A stretch of 64,000 bases of DNA from Mycobacterium sp. AZCC_0083 (GCF_014202335.1 NZ_JACHGP010000021.1:74015-138014); one strand, 5' to 3'; shown: positions 35,226 to 43,366, counted from the first letter of the stretch. The notes: a model not told the origin generated them from the letters alone. Program-made: numbers and translations.

Positions 35226-35250
35226 CCTCCCGGCGAAACCTGCCGGGAGG
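35226..35250 (-). terminator. strong hairpin, terminator-like
   Basis: CCTCCCGGC and GCCGGGAGG form a 9-bp perfect stem around a 7-nt loop, without a T-run. On the minus strand it lies just downstream of a few codons resembling the end of carboxylic acid reductase (35269-35295) and of the DDN-like gene. Confidence 0.6.
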
Positions 35251-35268
35251 GCCGTGTGTCGTTCGGGC

Positions 35269-35295
35269 TCAGAGCACGCCGAGCAGCTCCAGGTG
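35269..35295 (-). pseudogene. possible last codons of a carboxylic-acid-reductase-like gene
   Basis: On the minus strand these bases read HLELLGVL-stop, close to the DLELLGLL-stop that ends the carboxylic acid reductase remnant at 44701. A terminator hairpin follows at the expected side. The match is only eight codons, so this may be coincidence. Confidence 0.3.
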
Positions 35296-35299
35296 ACTG

Positions 35300-35785
35300 C
35301 TACTTGGTGGGGGTCAACCGGATTGCGGCGAGGTGATTCGTCTCGACGGCTTCGGTGAACTCCTCGAGTGTGGGGATTCGCGGATCGCGGAACTTCAATC
35401 CCATCACCCGCTGTGCTGCCTTCACGCCGTATGACTCGGCCAAGCGCTTGGACAGATCTGCGACGACCGGCGCGTCTTCGATGAGTTCGCCGCGCATCGT
35501 CGTCGTCTTCCCGGCATGCACGACCTCGGCGGGTGCACCGCCGCGGAAGTTCAGCCGCCACGGTGTGCCGCTAAGGACGTAGAGATCGTCGTCGATCCGA
35601 TGCGCGCTCAACGTCAGTGCGAACTGCCGCCCCGTCTTGCGTCCCTTGAACCGCAACACCAGGAAGGCCTTGAGCGCGGAACCCGTGAGCGGCGTGCGCA
35701 GGAGGAATCCCAGGATCGGGCTGACGACACGCAGCATCGCTTCGGGTGGATGAGAGGGGTAGACCGCCGGTGACTGTTCTGTCAT
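35300..35785 (-). CDS. DDN-like nitroreductase/quinone reductase family protein, copy 2
   Basis: This 161-residue paralogue of the protein encoded at 9999-10481 has the same start MTEQSPAVYP and the same motifs FKGRKTGRQFALTL and WRLNFRGGAPAEVVH. Differences are scattered and conservative (for example NPILAF versus SPILGF), indicating two functional copies under selection rather than a fresh duplication. The shared sequence stops roughly 20 bp upstream of the ATG. F420H2-dependent reduction is expected from the fold; substrate unknown. Confidence 0.7.
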   Translation of the reverse strand: MTEQSPAVYPSHPPEAMLRVVSPILGFLLRTPLTGSALKAFLVLRFKGRKTGRQFALTLSAHRIDDDLYVLSGTPWRLNFRGGAPAEVVHAGKTTTMRGELIEDAPVVADLSKRLAESYGVKAAQRVMGLKFRDPRIPTLEEFTEAVETNHLAAIRLTPTK

Positions 35786-35851
35786 GACCTCAACGGTAGG
35801 GCCATCCGTGTCGAAGGTGGAGAGCAACCGCATTCCCGGCGATCTGTGATG

Positions 35852-36178
35852 TCAGAGGTCGGCGTCGCGTGCCCAATCTTCTGCCCACGCCTGCAACGGT
35901 TCGAGGGCATCCGTCAGTGACCGCCCATGCGCGGTCAGGTGATAGCCGGCGGCGGAACGGTCGACGATGCGCATCGCCCGCAGTTCCTTGATCCGCGTGT
36001 TGAGAGAGCCAGGATTCATGTCACTTGCCGCCTGCAGGGCGCGGAACGTCAACGGCTCACCGCGAAGTTCCCACAACACGCGCAGCGCTCCGCGGCGGCC
36101 CAAACCATCGAGGGCGACCATGATGGGCCGCCCGGAATCCGATCCCCGTACGGGCGATCCGATCCGCGGTGTCGCCAT
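35852..36178 (-). CDS. HxlR-type winged-helix regulator
   Basis: This 108-residue DNA-binding protein is of the HxlR/MarR group. The winged helix includes GRRGALRVLWELRGEPLTF, RALQAASDMNPGSLNTRIKEL as recognition region, and the wing ending AAGYHLTAHGRSL. The HxlR Cys is absent. It is divergent from a carboxymuconolactone-decarboxylase-like gene, which is the most likely target. Confidence 0.75.
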   Translation of the reverse strand: MATPRIGSPVRGSDSGRPIMVALDGLGRRGALRVLWELRGEPLTFRALQAASDMNPGSLNTRIKELRAMRIVDRSAAGYHLTAHGRSLTDALEPLQAWAEDWARDADL

Positions 36179-36197
36179 GCTTCACATTTTGTAGCAT
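36177..36197. promoter_or_regulatory. imperfect inverted repeat, possible HxlR operator
   Basis: ATGCTtCA-CATTT-TGtAGCAT is an imperfect 8+8 inverted repeat spanning the start codon of the HxlR gene and lying ~20 bp upstream of the divergent CMD gene. The position suits autoregulation. The evidence is only symmetry and location. Confidence 0.35.
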
Positions 36198-36216
36198 GAC
36201 GCGGTAATGTGCCAAT

Positions 36217-36783
36217 ATGACTAGCTATAAAAATCATAGCGCCCGCATTGCCCCGGCATCCGGGCCGCTGCCCGTCGACGTCCAACAGGCCATCGACGGG
36301 ATCATGCGCGGCAAACCGCCGCTCGTCCTGTTCACCACGATGGCCCGTGACCGCCGGCTGTTCTTCAAATTCTTCAGTTCCGGTCTATTGGATCGCGGTC
36401 AGCTCACCATCCGGCAGCGCGAGATCGTCATCGATCGGGTCACCGCGACGTGCGGCGCGGAGTACGAGTGGGGAGTCCATGTAGCCACGTACGCGGCCAA
36501 GGCCGGTTTGAGCGAGGACCAGATCGCGTCGTTGACGTTCGGCGGGGCCGACGACGCGTGCTGGAGCGACGCCGACCGTATCCTCATCCGGCTCTGCGAC
36601 AGCCTGCAACGTCGCTGCAACGTCGATGACGATCTGTGGGCAGAGCTCAGTGGCCACTACGGCGAGGAGGCCATCATGGAGCTGCTGATGCTGGCCGGCA
36701 CGTACCGGACCGTGAGTTATCTGGTGAACTCGCTGCTGCTACCGCTCGAACCCGAGGCCCGCAGATTCAGCGACGTCGGATAG
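36217..36783 (+). CDS. carboxymuconolactone-decarboxylase-like (AhpD fold) protein
   Basis: This 188-residue helical protein has the CMD core RQREIVIDRVTATCGAEYEWGVHV, where AhpD would have CxxC. Here EYEWGVH retains Glu and His but only one Cys, so a thiol peroxidase mechanism is unlikely. C-terminal helices (EEAIMELLMLAGTYRTVSYLVNS) are typical. The first codons are AT-rich. Its divergent HxlR partner suggests an inducible detoxification or catabolic role. Confidence 0.75.
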   Translation: MTSYKNHSARIAPASGPLPVDVQQAIDGIMRGKPPLVLFTTMARDRRLFFKFFSSGLLDRGQLTIRQREIVIDRVTATCGAEYEWGVHVATYAAKAGLSEDQIASLTFGGADDACWSDADRILIRLCDSLQRRCNVDDDLWAELSGHYGEEAIMELLMLAGTYRTVSYLVNSLLLPLEPEARRFSDVG

Positions 36784-36828
36784 ATCGCTTCCGCAGTGGC
36801 GCCATGAGTACCAACCCGAGAGCTCACC

Positions 36829-37019
36829 TGGGCGTCGGGCCGACGGCCATCGCCATCCTGTTGTCGTGGATGTTTCTCGGCGAAGTGCCGACCTTGCTCG
36901 GCTTCGTTGGCGGCGCGTTGGCGCTCGGTGGCGTCGCGATCAGCCGTCGCCGCAGTCTGCGGCGTCGAGACCGTCGGATCGAAGACATCCAGCATTCGGT
37001 GCCTGGCCCGTCCGCGTAG
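36829..37019 (+). pseudogene. EamA transporter remnant with internal deletion
   Basis: The reading LGVGPTAIAILLSWMFLGEV continues with FVGGALALGGVAISRRRSL. It reproduces two separate parts of the EamA gene at 34198-35100: LGVGPTAIA (around 34858) joined directly to AILLSWMFLGEV (around 34970). The join falls where both parts contain a similar ATCGC-rich sequence, as expected from a short-homology deletion. The whole 5' part is missing. Confidence 0.85.
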
Positions 37020-37083
37020 CGGGTGGGCGGATGCCTTGCCCGAGCGCTCCCGCTGCTGCTCGGGCCGTCGTACGCTCAGGGCG

Positions 37084-38127
37084 ATGTCTGGCACGTCCGA
37101 GATCCGATTCCTGCCCCTTGGCGCCCGTCGCTTGGCGTACGAGGTGCGCGGGGACGGTCCACCACTCGTCGCGCCTGCGTGGTGGGTGAGTCACCTCGAA
37201 CTCGACTGGGAGAACCCGGGCGTTCGGCGTTTCTGGGACGGCGTCGCCGAGAACCGCACACTGATCCGGTACGACCGGCTCGGTGTGGGCTTGTCGGACC
37301 GCACGGTGCACGACTCCGATCTGACGCTCGACGGCGAGGTCGCGATGCTGCGCGCACTTCTCGACGAACTCCAGCTCGATCGCGTGTCACTGGTCGGCGG
37401 CTCGTCCGGCACCTGCACGGCCGTCGCATTCGCCGCGACGTTTCCCGAGCGCGTCGAGCGTCTGGTGCTGTACGGCTCGTACCGACAGGGCGATGAACTG
37501 ACACCTCCGGGCGTGGCCGACGCGATCGTGTCGGCGGTCCATGCGCATTGGGGGCTCGGTGCGCGGATGCTCAGCGACATCTTCCTCGGTGGTGCCGACG
37601 CGACAGAACACGAGCGCTTCGCTCGGCTGCAGCGCGAGTCGGCCACCGCGGAGACCGCCGCTGCCCTGCTGCGCCTCGTCTATCGGCTCGATGTCCGCGC
37701 CCACCTTCCGCTCGTCCGCGCACCGGCGACGGTCGTGCATCGTCGCGACGACCGTGCCGTGCCCTACCGGCTTGGGCGCGAGGTCGCCGCGGCGATTCCC
37801 GGCGCGACATTCATTCCGTTGCAAGGCAGTTCGCACTTTCCGTGGCACGGCGACGTCGATTCCGTCGTTCGAGCGTGCCGCCAGGCGCTAGCGCCGCAGC
37901 AGTCGTCTCCCTACGAGCCGGACGAGCTGCAGCCGGTCCCGTTGTCACGTCGCGAGTGCGAGATCCTCGCCAGCGTGGCGCGCGGTCTCGGCGATCGCGA
38001 GATCGCAGAGCAACTGCTCCTGAGTCCGCATACCGTGCACCGCCACGTCGCGAACATCCGCCGCAAGCTCGGTAGCCCGTCTCGGACCGCCGCCGTCGCC
38101 GAGGCCACGCGTCTCGGACTCCTGTGA
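37084..38127 (+). CDS. alpha/beta hydrolase fused to LuxR-type HTH
   Basis: This 347-residue protein starts at ATG 37084. Residues 1-270 are an alpha/beta hydrolase with RYDRLGVGLSDR, the elbow VGGSSGTCTAVAFA (GxSxG), and HRRDDRAVPY plus GSSHFPWHGD supplying Asp and His candidates. Residues ~285-347 form a GerE/LuxR DNA-binding domain: LSRRECEILASVARGLGDREIAEQLLLSPHTVHRHVANI. Fusions of this kind could sense an ester or lactone and act on DNA, with hydrolase residues apparently intact. No target promoter is evident. Confidence 0.85.
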   Translation: MSGTSEIRFLPLGARRLAYEVRGDGPPLVAPAWWVSHLELDWENPGVRRFWDGVAENRTLIRYDRLGVGLSDRTVHDSDLTLDGEVAMLRALLDELQLDRVSLVGGSSGTCTAVAFAATFPERVERLVLYGSYRQGDELTPPGVADAIVSAVHAHWGLGARMLSDIFLGGADATEHERFARLQRESATAETAAALLRLVYRLDVRAHLPLVRAPATVVHRRDDRAVPYRLGREVAAAIPGATFIPLQGSSHFPWHGDVDSVVRACRQALAPQQSSPYEPDELQPVPLSRRECEILASVARGLGDREIAEQLLLSPHTVHRHVANIRRKLGSPSRTAAVAEATRLGLL

Positions 38128-38144
38128 CATAGCCGTCCTGTGAC

Positions 38145-38162
38145 ATGGCCGAAAAGGGCCAT
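38145..38162 (+). terminator. small hairpin downstream of the LuxR-fusion gene
   Basis: ATGGCC and GGCCAT form a 6-bp stem around GAAAAG, 18 bp after the stop codon. Two direct repeats of TGTGACATxGCC sit just before it. It is a weak terminator candidate because no T-run follows. Confidence 0.3.
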
Positions 38163-38223
38163 CAGCGGAAGATGGCCGTGCTGAGCGATGCGCTCCTTGG
38201 CCGCTCGCTCGTATGTTCGCGGC

Positions 38224-38898
38224 ATGACTGAGATCGCGCGTGCCGAAACAAGCAGTGAGCCGCAGGCCAAATCGGCGTATGCGGCGTGGTTGCAGGCGAT
38301 GGCCGTGCTGTACGACCCGTTTGTGTGGCTGGGCGAGGTCGCCGGCATGCGGTGCCGGCGGCGCACTTTGGTCACCCAAGCACATGGGTTCGTCGTCGAA
38401 ATCGGCGCTGGTACCGGACTGAACGTCGCCCACTATTCCGACGCGGTCGACGAACTCATCCTCACCGAGCCCGAACCCGGAATGCGACGCAAACTTGCTC
38501 GCCGTCTCGAGCGACACGCACGCGTCGCCCGGATCATCGACGCGCCCGCGGAGCGCCTTCCGTTGGCCGACTCGTCCGTGGACACCGTGGTTTCGACGCT
38601 GGTCCTCTGCACCGTGGCCGACCCCGAAGGCGCGCTACGCGAAATCGCGCGCGTACTCCGCCCGGATGGTCAGTTGTTGTTCATCGAACATGTCCGGGCA
38701 AGCTCGCCGTTCCTCGCGGCCTGCCAAGACAAACTCCTGCGACCATGGCGTGGCTTCGCAGGCGGGTGCGTGTGCAACCGTCCGACTCTCGAGCTGATGC
38801 GCGCCTGCGGCTTCATGGTCGAGGCCGACGAAGTCGTGTGGCGTGGGATGCCGGCGATCGTCCATCCGCTCGCAGTCGGGCGGGCGACCCGTGACTAG
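38224..38898 (+). CDS. class I SAM-dependent methyltransferase
   Basis: This 224-residue methyltransferase starts at ATG 38224. Motif I is FVVEIGAGTGLNVAHY, the acidic loop is LILTEPEPGM, and post-motif LADSSVDTVVSTLVLCTV and RVLRPDGQLLFIEHV follow, as in UbiE/Coq5-type (Methyltransf_11) enzymes. The substrate is unknown. The C-terminal FAGGCVCNRPTLELMRACGF is typical of small-molecule methyltransferases. It stands alone. Confidence 0.85.
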   Translation: MTEIARAETSSEPQAKSAYAAWLQAMAVLYDPFVWLGEVAGMRCRRRTLVTQAHGFVVEIGAGTGLNVAHYSDAVDELILTEPEPGMRRKLARRLERHARVARIIDAPAERLPLADSSVDTVVSTLVLCTVADPEGALREIARVLRPDGQLLFIEHVRASSPFLAACQDKLLRPWRGFAGGCVCNRPTLELMRACGFMVEADEVVWRGMPAIVHPLAVGRATRD

Positions 38899-38944
38899 GC
38901 AGCGGAGCCAGTCCGGGAGACCGCTCGAAGCTCCGAAAAGTACG

Positions 38945-39110
38945 CACACATCGCATCGGAAGTTGAAAAGTACGCCAACACTGCGTTTCTCGCGGCTTTC
39001 GGCCTGGGCTTGCTCCTGATCGCCTAGGGGACGATCGTCAAGAACAAGTGGGGCATCAACCTGCGCAGCGTTGCGTGTCCGTCGGGCGGCGAAGTAGTCG
39101 CGCGCCAAGG
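38945..39110 (+). pseudogene. remnant of a small mycobacterial membrane protein
   Basis: The reading VEKYANTAFLAAFGLGLLLIA ends at TAG (39025-39027) and, if read through, continues GTIVKNKWGINLRSVACPSGG. A Trp codon at the stop position would restore a TM helix followed by the cytoplasmic WGINLRxxxCP start of a Cys-rich domain that I recall from mycobacterial proteins. No start codon or ribosome-binding site remains. Confidence 0.4.
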
Positions 39111-39157
39111 CTGATCAGGCGTCTTCGAGTGCCTCGCCGAACTCCTGCGCGACGCGG

Positions 39158-39889
39158 TTGTGCTGGTTCTGCACCAGGGCGTGGCCGGCGGCGATTGCCA
39201 GCGCGATGGGCCACTCGATGATGGTCTACGCCGCACTGGACGCGTGGCGTCGACGGATGGTCGAGCGAGGCCACGACCTGTTGGATGTTGCACTGACACG
39301 TACACACGATGTCCGCGAACGCATCGAGGAAATCCCGGACGTCGAGGTGCTCGACCGAGAACCGTTGGGAGAGCACGCCTCTCATGACCTTGATCGCCTG
39401 CAGATCGTCATGGACATCGAAACCACCGGTACGTCCGGCTACCAGGGGGTGGACTGGATCCGTGAGCACCGCCAGCTCGACCTGCACGTCAGGAACCACC
39501 GCCGGATGGTGGCGACGATCTCGTTCGCCGATGACGACCACACGGTGGAGCGACTGATCACTGCGCTGAGCGATTGGCGCCAGGCCGCTCGCGAGTTCGA
39601 GAGGCCGCCCCGGATCGAGCTGCCGTCCCCCGGCGAACTCGAGTTGGATACCGTCATACTTCCCCGCGACTCCTTCTTCGGTGCCGCCGAGATGGTTCCT
39701 GCCGAGCAGGCAGCGGGCCGGGTTTCCGCCGAGCAGATCACGCCGTATCCGTCGGGCGTTCCCGCCGTCGTACCGGGAGAGGAACTGAACGACGCCGTGA
39801 TCGACTACCTGCGGTCGGGAGCCGATGCCGGCATGACGCTGCCGGATCCGAGCGATCCGAAGATGCACCACTTCCGAGTCGTCACCTGA
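39158..39889 (+). pseudogene. N-terminally truncated Orn/Lys/Arg decarboxylase
   Basis: The 243-residue reading matches only the C-terminal half of a fold type I Orn/Lys/Arg decarboxylase: DREPLGEHASHDLDRLQIVMD, YQGVDWIREHRQLDLHV and MVPAEQAAGRVSAEQITPYPSG. It ends GVPAVVPGEELNDAVIDYL. The PLP-binding lysine domain is absent, so it cannot be active. The first ~40 codons before MVYAALDAWRRRMVERG look unrelated or decayed. It adjoins other remnants on its left. Confidence 0.75.
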
Positions 39890-40055
39890 CCGACACGATC
39901 AGCGAGGTGTCCGCCGGGGGACGGGCCAATCCCGCAGTACGTGTTTTTCAGTTTCCAGTTGGCCACGGTGAAGTGGCTGCGTACGCGTAAAGGATGAGGT
40001 GTCTTTGGAGGGCACGCCGGGTATTCACGCCGTACGTACCGGAGGAGGAACGACG

Positions 40056-40394
40056 ATGACCAAGGATCACGGATCGAGCGTGAAGAAGGACAAGCAATAC
40101 GAGGGCCTGCGGAAGAAGGGCATGAGCAAGTCGCGGGCGGCGGCCATCTCCAACTCCCCGGATGCCTCGAGCAGGGGCGGGAAGAGTTCGGGAAGCAGTC
40201 AGAGCAGCAAGAGTTCCGGGAGCGGAAGCGGCGGCGACACGGCACAGAAGAAGGCTGCGGGTCGCAAGGTGGCAAGAAATCGAGCAAGTCGTAGCCGCTT
40301 GTGCGACGCGGCAGGACTGCGCAGTGCAACCTCAGTCGGCCCTGCGAATCGATTCCTGCACGCACCCGCGGGTACCGTTGCCCGATCGGCATGA
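40056..40394 (+). CDS. small basic Lys/Ser/Gly-rich protein, 3' frameshifted
   Basis: This reading has 112 residues from ATG 40056 (GGAGGAGG upstream). The N-terminus MTKDHGSSVKKDKQYEGLRK, then KGMSKSRAAAISNSPDASSRGG, matches a small conserved actinobacterial family (about 80 residues) that ends in a Lys/Gly/Ser tail. In this copy the tail reads KAAGRKVARNRASRS. Shifting frame by one base near 40270 gives KAAGRKGGKKSSKS-stop at 40292-40294, the expected end. A single G appears to have been lost, adding ~30 unrelated residues. Function unknown, possibly nucleic-acid binding. Confidence 0.65.
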   Translation: MTKDHGSSVKKDKQYEGLRKKGMSKSRAAAISNSPDASSRGGKSSGSSQSSKSSGSGSGGDTAQKKAAGRKVARNRASRSRLCDAAGLRSATSVGPANRFLHAPAGTVARSA

Positions 40395-40594
40395 CCCGCA
40401 TACGCGAGTGCGCGATCCTGTTGCGGGGCAGACGAATTGACTTGTCGGCGAGGCCGCAGAGGCCAATCGAGATCGTTCGCACGTTCGCTACCCGCCGCGC
40501 CGCTACCGAGAGCGGCTCTGGCCTGCACCGGCACTAAACTGGACCTGATTAGCCCATACTGACGGGTGTCAGGTTGTGCACGGAGGTCTCTGCA
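40395..40594. other. 200-bp spacer before the CFA-synthase gene
   Basis: No gene is recognised. The CFA-synthase ribosome-binding site (CGGAGG) lies at its right end. Confidence 0.5.
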
Positions 40595-41893
40595 ATGACG
40601 ATCGCTGAAACACTAGCGCCATTGGTTCGCGCGGCTGTGGGCCCGGATGTGCGGGTCACGATCAGATGCTGGGACGGTAGCCGGTCGGGACCTGCGTCCG
40701 CGCAGTGGCAGTTGAACTTCGTCAATCGGCGGGGTCTGCGGCGGCTGCTGTGGGCGCCGAACGAACTCGGCTTCGCACGAGCCTATGTATCCGGCGACAT
40801 CGACATCGAGGGAGACCTGCTCGCCGGGCTCGATGTGTTGGAGCAGATGTCGGACCCGAGCCGCGGTCCGGGTGTGCGCATCGACGCCGAGACGAAGAAG
40901 GCGCTGGCCAAAGCGGTGCTGCGGCTGGGGATTATCGGGCTGCCACCCAAGCCGCCAACGGAGGAGGCGAAACTAGCGCGGGGGCACCGGCACGAGAAGC
41001 GGCGCGACGCCACCGCGATCAGCCACCATTACGACGTCGGCAACGACTTCTACCGACTCGTGCTGGGTGAGTCGATGACCTACTCGTGCGGGTACTGGGC
41101 TCAACCCAGCGACGACCTGGCCGCGGCTCAGTACGCTAAATGCGATCTCGTGGCGCGCAAGCTCGGCCTCACCGCGGGCATGCGGGTGCTCGACGTCGGG
41201 TGCGGGTGGGGGACCTTCGCCCTGCACGCCGCACGCAACTACGGGGCTCATGTCGTGGGCGTCACTTTGTCGCACGAGCAGGCTGAGTTCGCGAGTAAAC
41301 GGATGGTCGTCGAAGGCTTGAGTGAGCTGGTCGAGATCCGAGTGCAGGACTACCGCGACGTCGCCGACGGGCCGTTCGACGCGATCTCGAGTATCGGCAT
41401 GGCCGAGCACGTAGGGGTCGCGATGTTGCCGACGTACGCCGCCCACCTCTGCGCGCTGCTGCGTCCGCAGGGACGGTTGCTCAACCATGCGATCTCGCGG
41501 AGACCGGGCAACCGTGCGGGATTCTCCAAGACGTCGTTCATCGATCGCTATGTTTTCCCCGACGGAGAAATTGAACCGATGGCGACGATGGTAGAAGCGC
41601 TCGAGGGGGCCGGTCTCGAGATACGCGACGTCGAGTCGCTTCGCGAACACTATGCGCTGACACTGCGCGCCTGGGTGGCGAATCTGCAAGGTAACTGGGA
41701 GGAGGCGGTCGCACTCAGCAGCGCTGGCCGGGCACGGGTATGGCGCCTGTTCATGGCCGGCTCAGCGCTAGGGTTTACGGCGAACCGGCTCGGGGTCAAC
41801 CAGATTCTGGCAGTCAAGTGCGATGCACGCGGTCACAGCGGCATGCCGTCCACCCGCACCGACCTACTGCGATCCCGAGCGTTGAAACCGTGA
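40595..41893 (+). CDS. cyclopropane-fatty-acid-phospholipid synthase-like methyltransferase
   Basis: This 432-residue enzyme starts at ATG 40595 (CGGAGG upstream). A ~150-residue N-terminal lipid-binding domain (NRRGLRRLLWAPNELGFARAYVSGDIDIEG) precedes the methyltransferase core: ISHHYDVGNDFYRLVLGESMTYSCGYW, motif I VLDVGCGWGTFALHAA and SIGMAEHVG. This is the full CFA synthase architecture rather than the shorter mycolate CmaA type. It would methylenate or methylate an unsaturated acyl chain of membrane lipids. Confidence 0.85.
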   Translation: MTIAETLAPLVRAAVGPDVRVTIRCWDGSRSGPASAQWQLNFVNRRGLRRLLWAPNELGFARAYVSGDIDIEGDLLAGLDVLEQMSDPSRGPGVRIDAETKKALAKAVLRLGIIGLPPKPPTEEAKLARGHRHEKRRDATAISHHYDVGNDFYRLVLGESMTYSCGYWAQPSDDLAAAQYAKCDLVARKLGLTAGMRVLDVGCGWGTFALHAARNYGAHVVGVTLSHEQAEFASKRMVVEGLSELVEIRVQDYRDVADGPFDAISSIGMAEHVGVAMLPTYAAHLCALLRPQGRLLNHAISRRPGNRAGFSKTSFIDRYVFPDGEIEPMATMVEALEGAGLEIRDVESLREHYALTLRAWVANLQGNWEEAVALSSAGRARVWRLFMAGSALGFTANRLGVNQILAVKCDARGHSGMPSTRTDLLRSRALKP

Positions 41894-42193
41894 GCAGTCG
41901 GCCTGTGACATCGCGCTGATGTGTCCCTAGTGGTCATAGCGCCATCTGCCCCCGGCAAGTACTCCCGCAGTGGCACAGTACGTTTCGATGAGCGCGCGCC
42001 CACAGCAAGACACTGCTCGTTGAGTGATGGATTTTGCATGTTATCCATCTAGTCAGCTGCGCTAACGCCTTGGAGTACCGAATGATTGGCGTTTCGAAAC
42101 AGAGGGTACGCAAGCGGGCACCAACGGATCCGGCGTGCGGTGCCACCTGCCGGAGTCCGGCAACGCGGAACGGTACCAAATATGGAGGGTCTG
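41894..42193. other. 300-bp region without a gene
   Basis: This stretch has lower GC content than its surroundings, with no family-like reading frame. It presumably carries the promoter of the small hydrophobic protein gene. Confidence 0.5.
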
Positions 42194-42598
42194 ATGGCTT
42201 CCGACAATGTGGTGCAGGTTCGGTTTGGTGTGCCAGGCAATGTGCTGGAGGTTCAGGTCGGCACGGTGGAGGTCGACGTGCCGAGGTCGGTGGGGTATTT
42301 CGGTGGCCTGGCGGTCGCCGTCGCGGTTGGCATGATCGAGCCGCCGTTGGCGCTGTTCATCGCCGCCGTACCCGTCTTCAAGTCGATGACCAACACCGCC
42401 CTGCCCAAGGCGGTGCGCGTGGTCGGCGAGGTGCTCGAAGGCGCCGCCAAACCCGTCGGGAGTGACGCCGAGGGGGTCATCGAACTCAAAGATCAGCAGC
42501 AATCCGGGACGACGGTCGTCAAGGTGGCACCGAAGGCCACCAGGCGGCGCGCACCGAAAGTGACCCCGCGCCGAGCTGCGGCTCGTGCCACTCGGTGA
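42194..42598 (+). CDS. small hydrophobic protein with basic tail
   Basis: This 134-residue protein is read from ATG 42194 (GGAGG 5 nt upstream); an in-frame ATG at 42182 is an alternative. A beta-like N-terminal segment (VVQVRFGVPGNVLEVQVGTVEVDV) precedes a hydrophobic stretch (GGLAVAVAVGMIEPPLALFIAAVPVF) and an Arg/Lys/Ala-rich C-terminus (TRRRAPKVTPRRAAARATR). Comparable proteins are scattered through mycobacteria without known function. Confidence 0.6.
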   Translation: MASDNVVQVRFGVPGNVLEVQVGTVEVDVPRSVGYFGGLAVAVAVGMIEPPLALFIAAVPVFKSMTNTALPKAVRVVGEVLEGAAKPVGSDAEGVIELKDQQQSGTTVVKVAPKATRRRAPKVTPRRAAARATR

Positions 42599-42601
42599 CG
42601 T

Positions 42602-42904
42602 CGGCAATCCGCCCAGCACCCACAAGTCGCGTACTACTTCGCCAAGCGAGGGAAGACCCAACGCCCGCGGCCCGGCTCAGAGCCAGTGGGCAAAGTACGA
42701 CCGTCGATCACCGCTTCGGTGCTCAACGAACACGTCACTAACATCAATCGCTTTGGCGGCCAACACATCCTGCTATCGGTTGGTGACGATCGCGGGAAGC
42801 GAGATCTGGTCAATCAATTGATCCAGACCGTCAGCCGCCGTCTCTGCAATAGGTCGAGGGCTATGCGCCGCCCGCCGGCCGATGCAGATGTTCTGTGGCT
42901 TTGA
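42602..42904 (+). other. unassigned open frame
   Basis: About 100 codons are open without a stop and include VAYYFAKRGKTQRPRPGSEP and NEHVTNINRFGGQHILLSVG. The 5' end runs straight out of the preceding gene region and there is no start signal until ATG 42686. I do not recognise a family. Flanked by relics, it may be an unassigned gene fragment. Confidence 0.3.
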
Positions 42905-43023
42905 CGTCTAGTCGCAGCGCCCGGGCGAGCGCATCGAGCACCTGTGCGGACGGGTGCCGGTCGCGGCCTTGCTCGAGTCGCAGGTAGTAGTCGACGCTAA
43001 TCTCAGCGAGCAGCGCCCGTCGT
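42863..43023 (-). pseudogene. MmyB-type HTH regulator fragment
   Basis: On the minus strand the sequence reads RALLAEISVDYYLRLEQGRD followed by RHPSAQVLDALARALRLDVKA. This is the characteristic end of the XRE helix-turn-helix domain of MmyB-like regulators (VDYYxRLEQGR, VLDALARALRL). The N-terminal residues and the whole C-terminal ligand domain are missing. Stops follow shortly after. Confidence 0.75.
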
Positions 43024-43165
43024 CAACATTGCCCGATCTCAAGGCTGTCCCTCGTAACACCAGGATCAACAGGGCCTGCCCGCCGCGGTCCAAGCAGGAA
43101 TTCCGATCGGTGGCGATTCGCTTCCCGTGGACGAGAGATCAACTCGATCAAGTAAGGAGGACGCG

Positions 43166-43366
43166 ATGCCCACGATTCATTTCCACCGGTCGACAGTATC
43201 TACCCCGGAGCAGTTCATCGCCGGGCTCACCGACTTCGGACCGGGCCGTTCGGAGCTGCTTCCGACGGCCGTACTCGGAACGATCGGCAAGGGCGTATTA
43301 CGGAAGGCGTTCGTTCACAGCGTCAAACCCATCGAGACACGCAGCGACGCCGAAATTCGGCGATAA
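43166..43366 (+). pseudogene. SRPBCC-family gene with internal deletion
   Basis: The 66-codon reading starts MPTIHFHRSTVSTPEQFIAG with AAGGAGG upstream. It joins the first ~32 residues of a mycobacterial SRPBCC protein (to GPGRSEL) directly to its last ~30 (VLGTIGKGVLRKAFVHSVKP). The central ~90 residues forming the ligand cavity are gone, while frame, start signal and stop are retained. From recall, normal members are ~150 residues. It is probably non-functional. Confidence 0.7.

Noticed and set aside
43166..43366. A toxin-antitoxin or novel small protein with the MmyB-like fragment
   Set aside because: Both pieces match parts of known larger families (SRPBCC, MmyB), so they are relics, not a TA pair.
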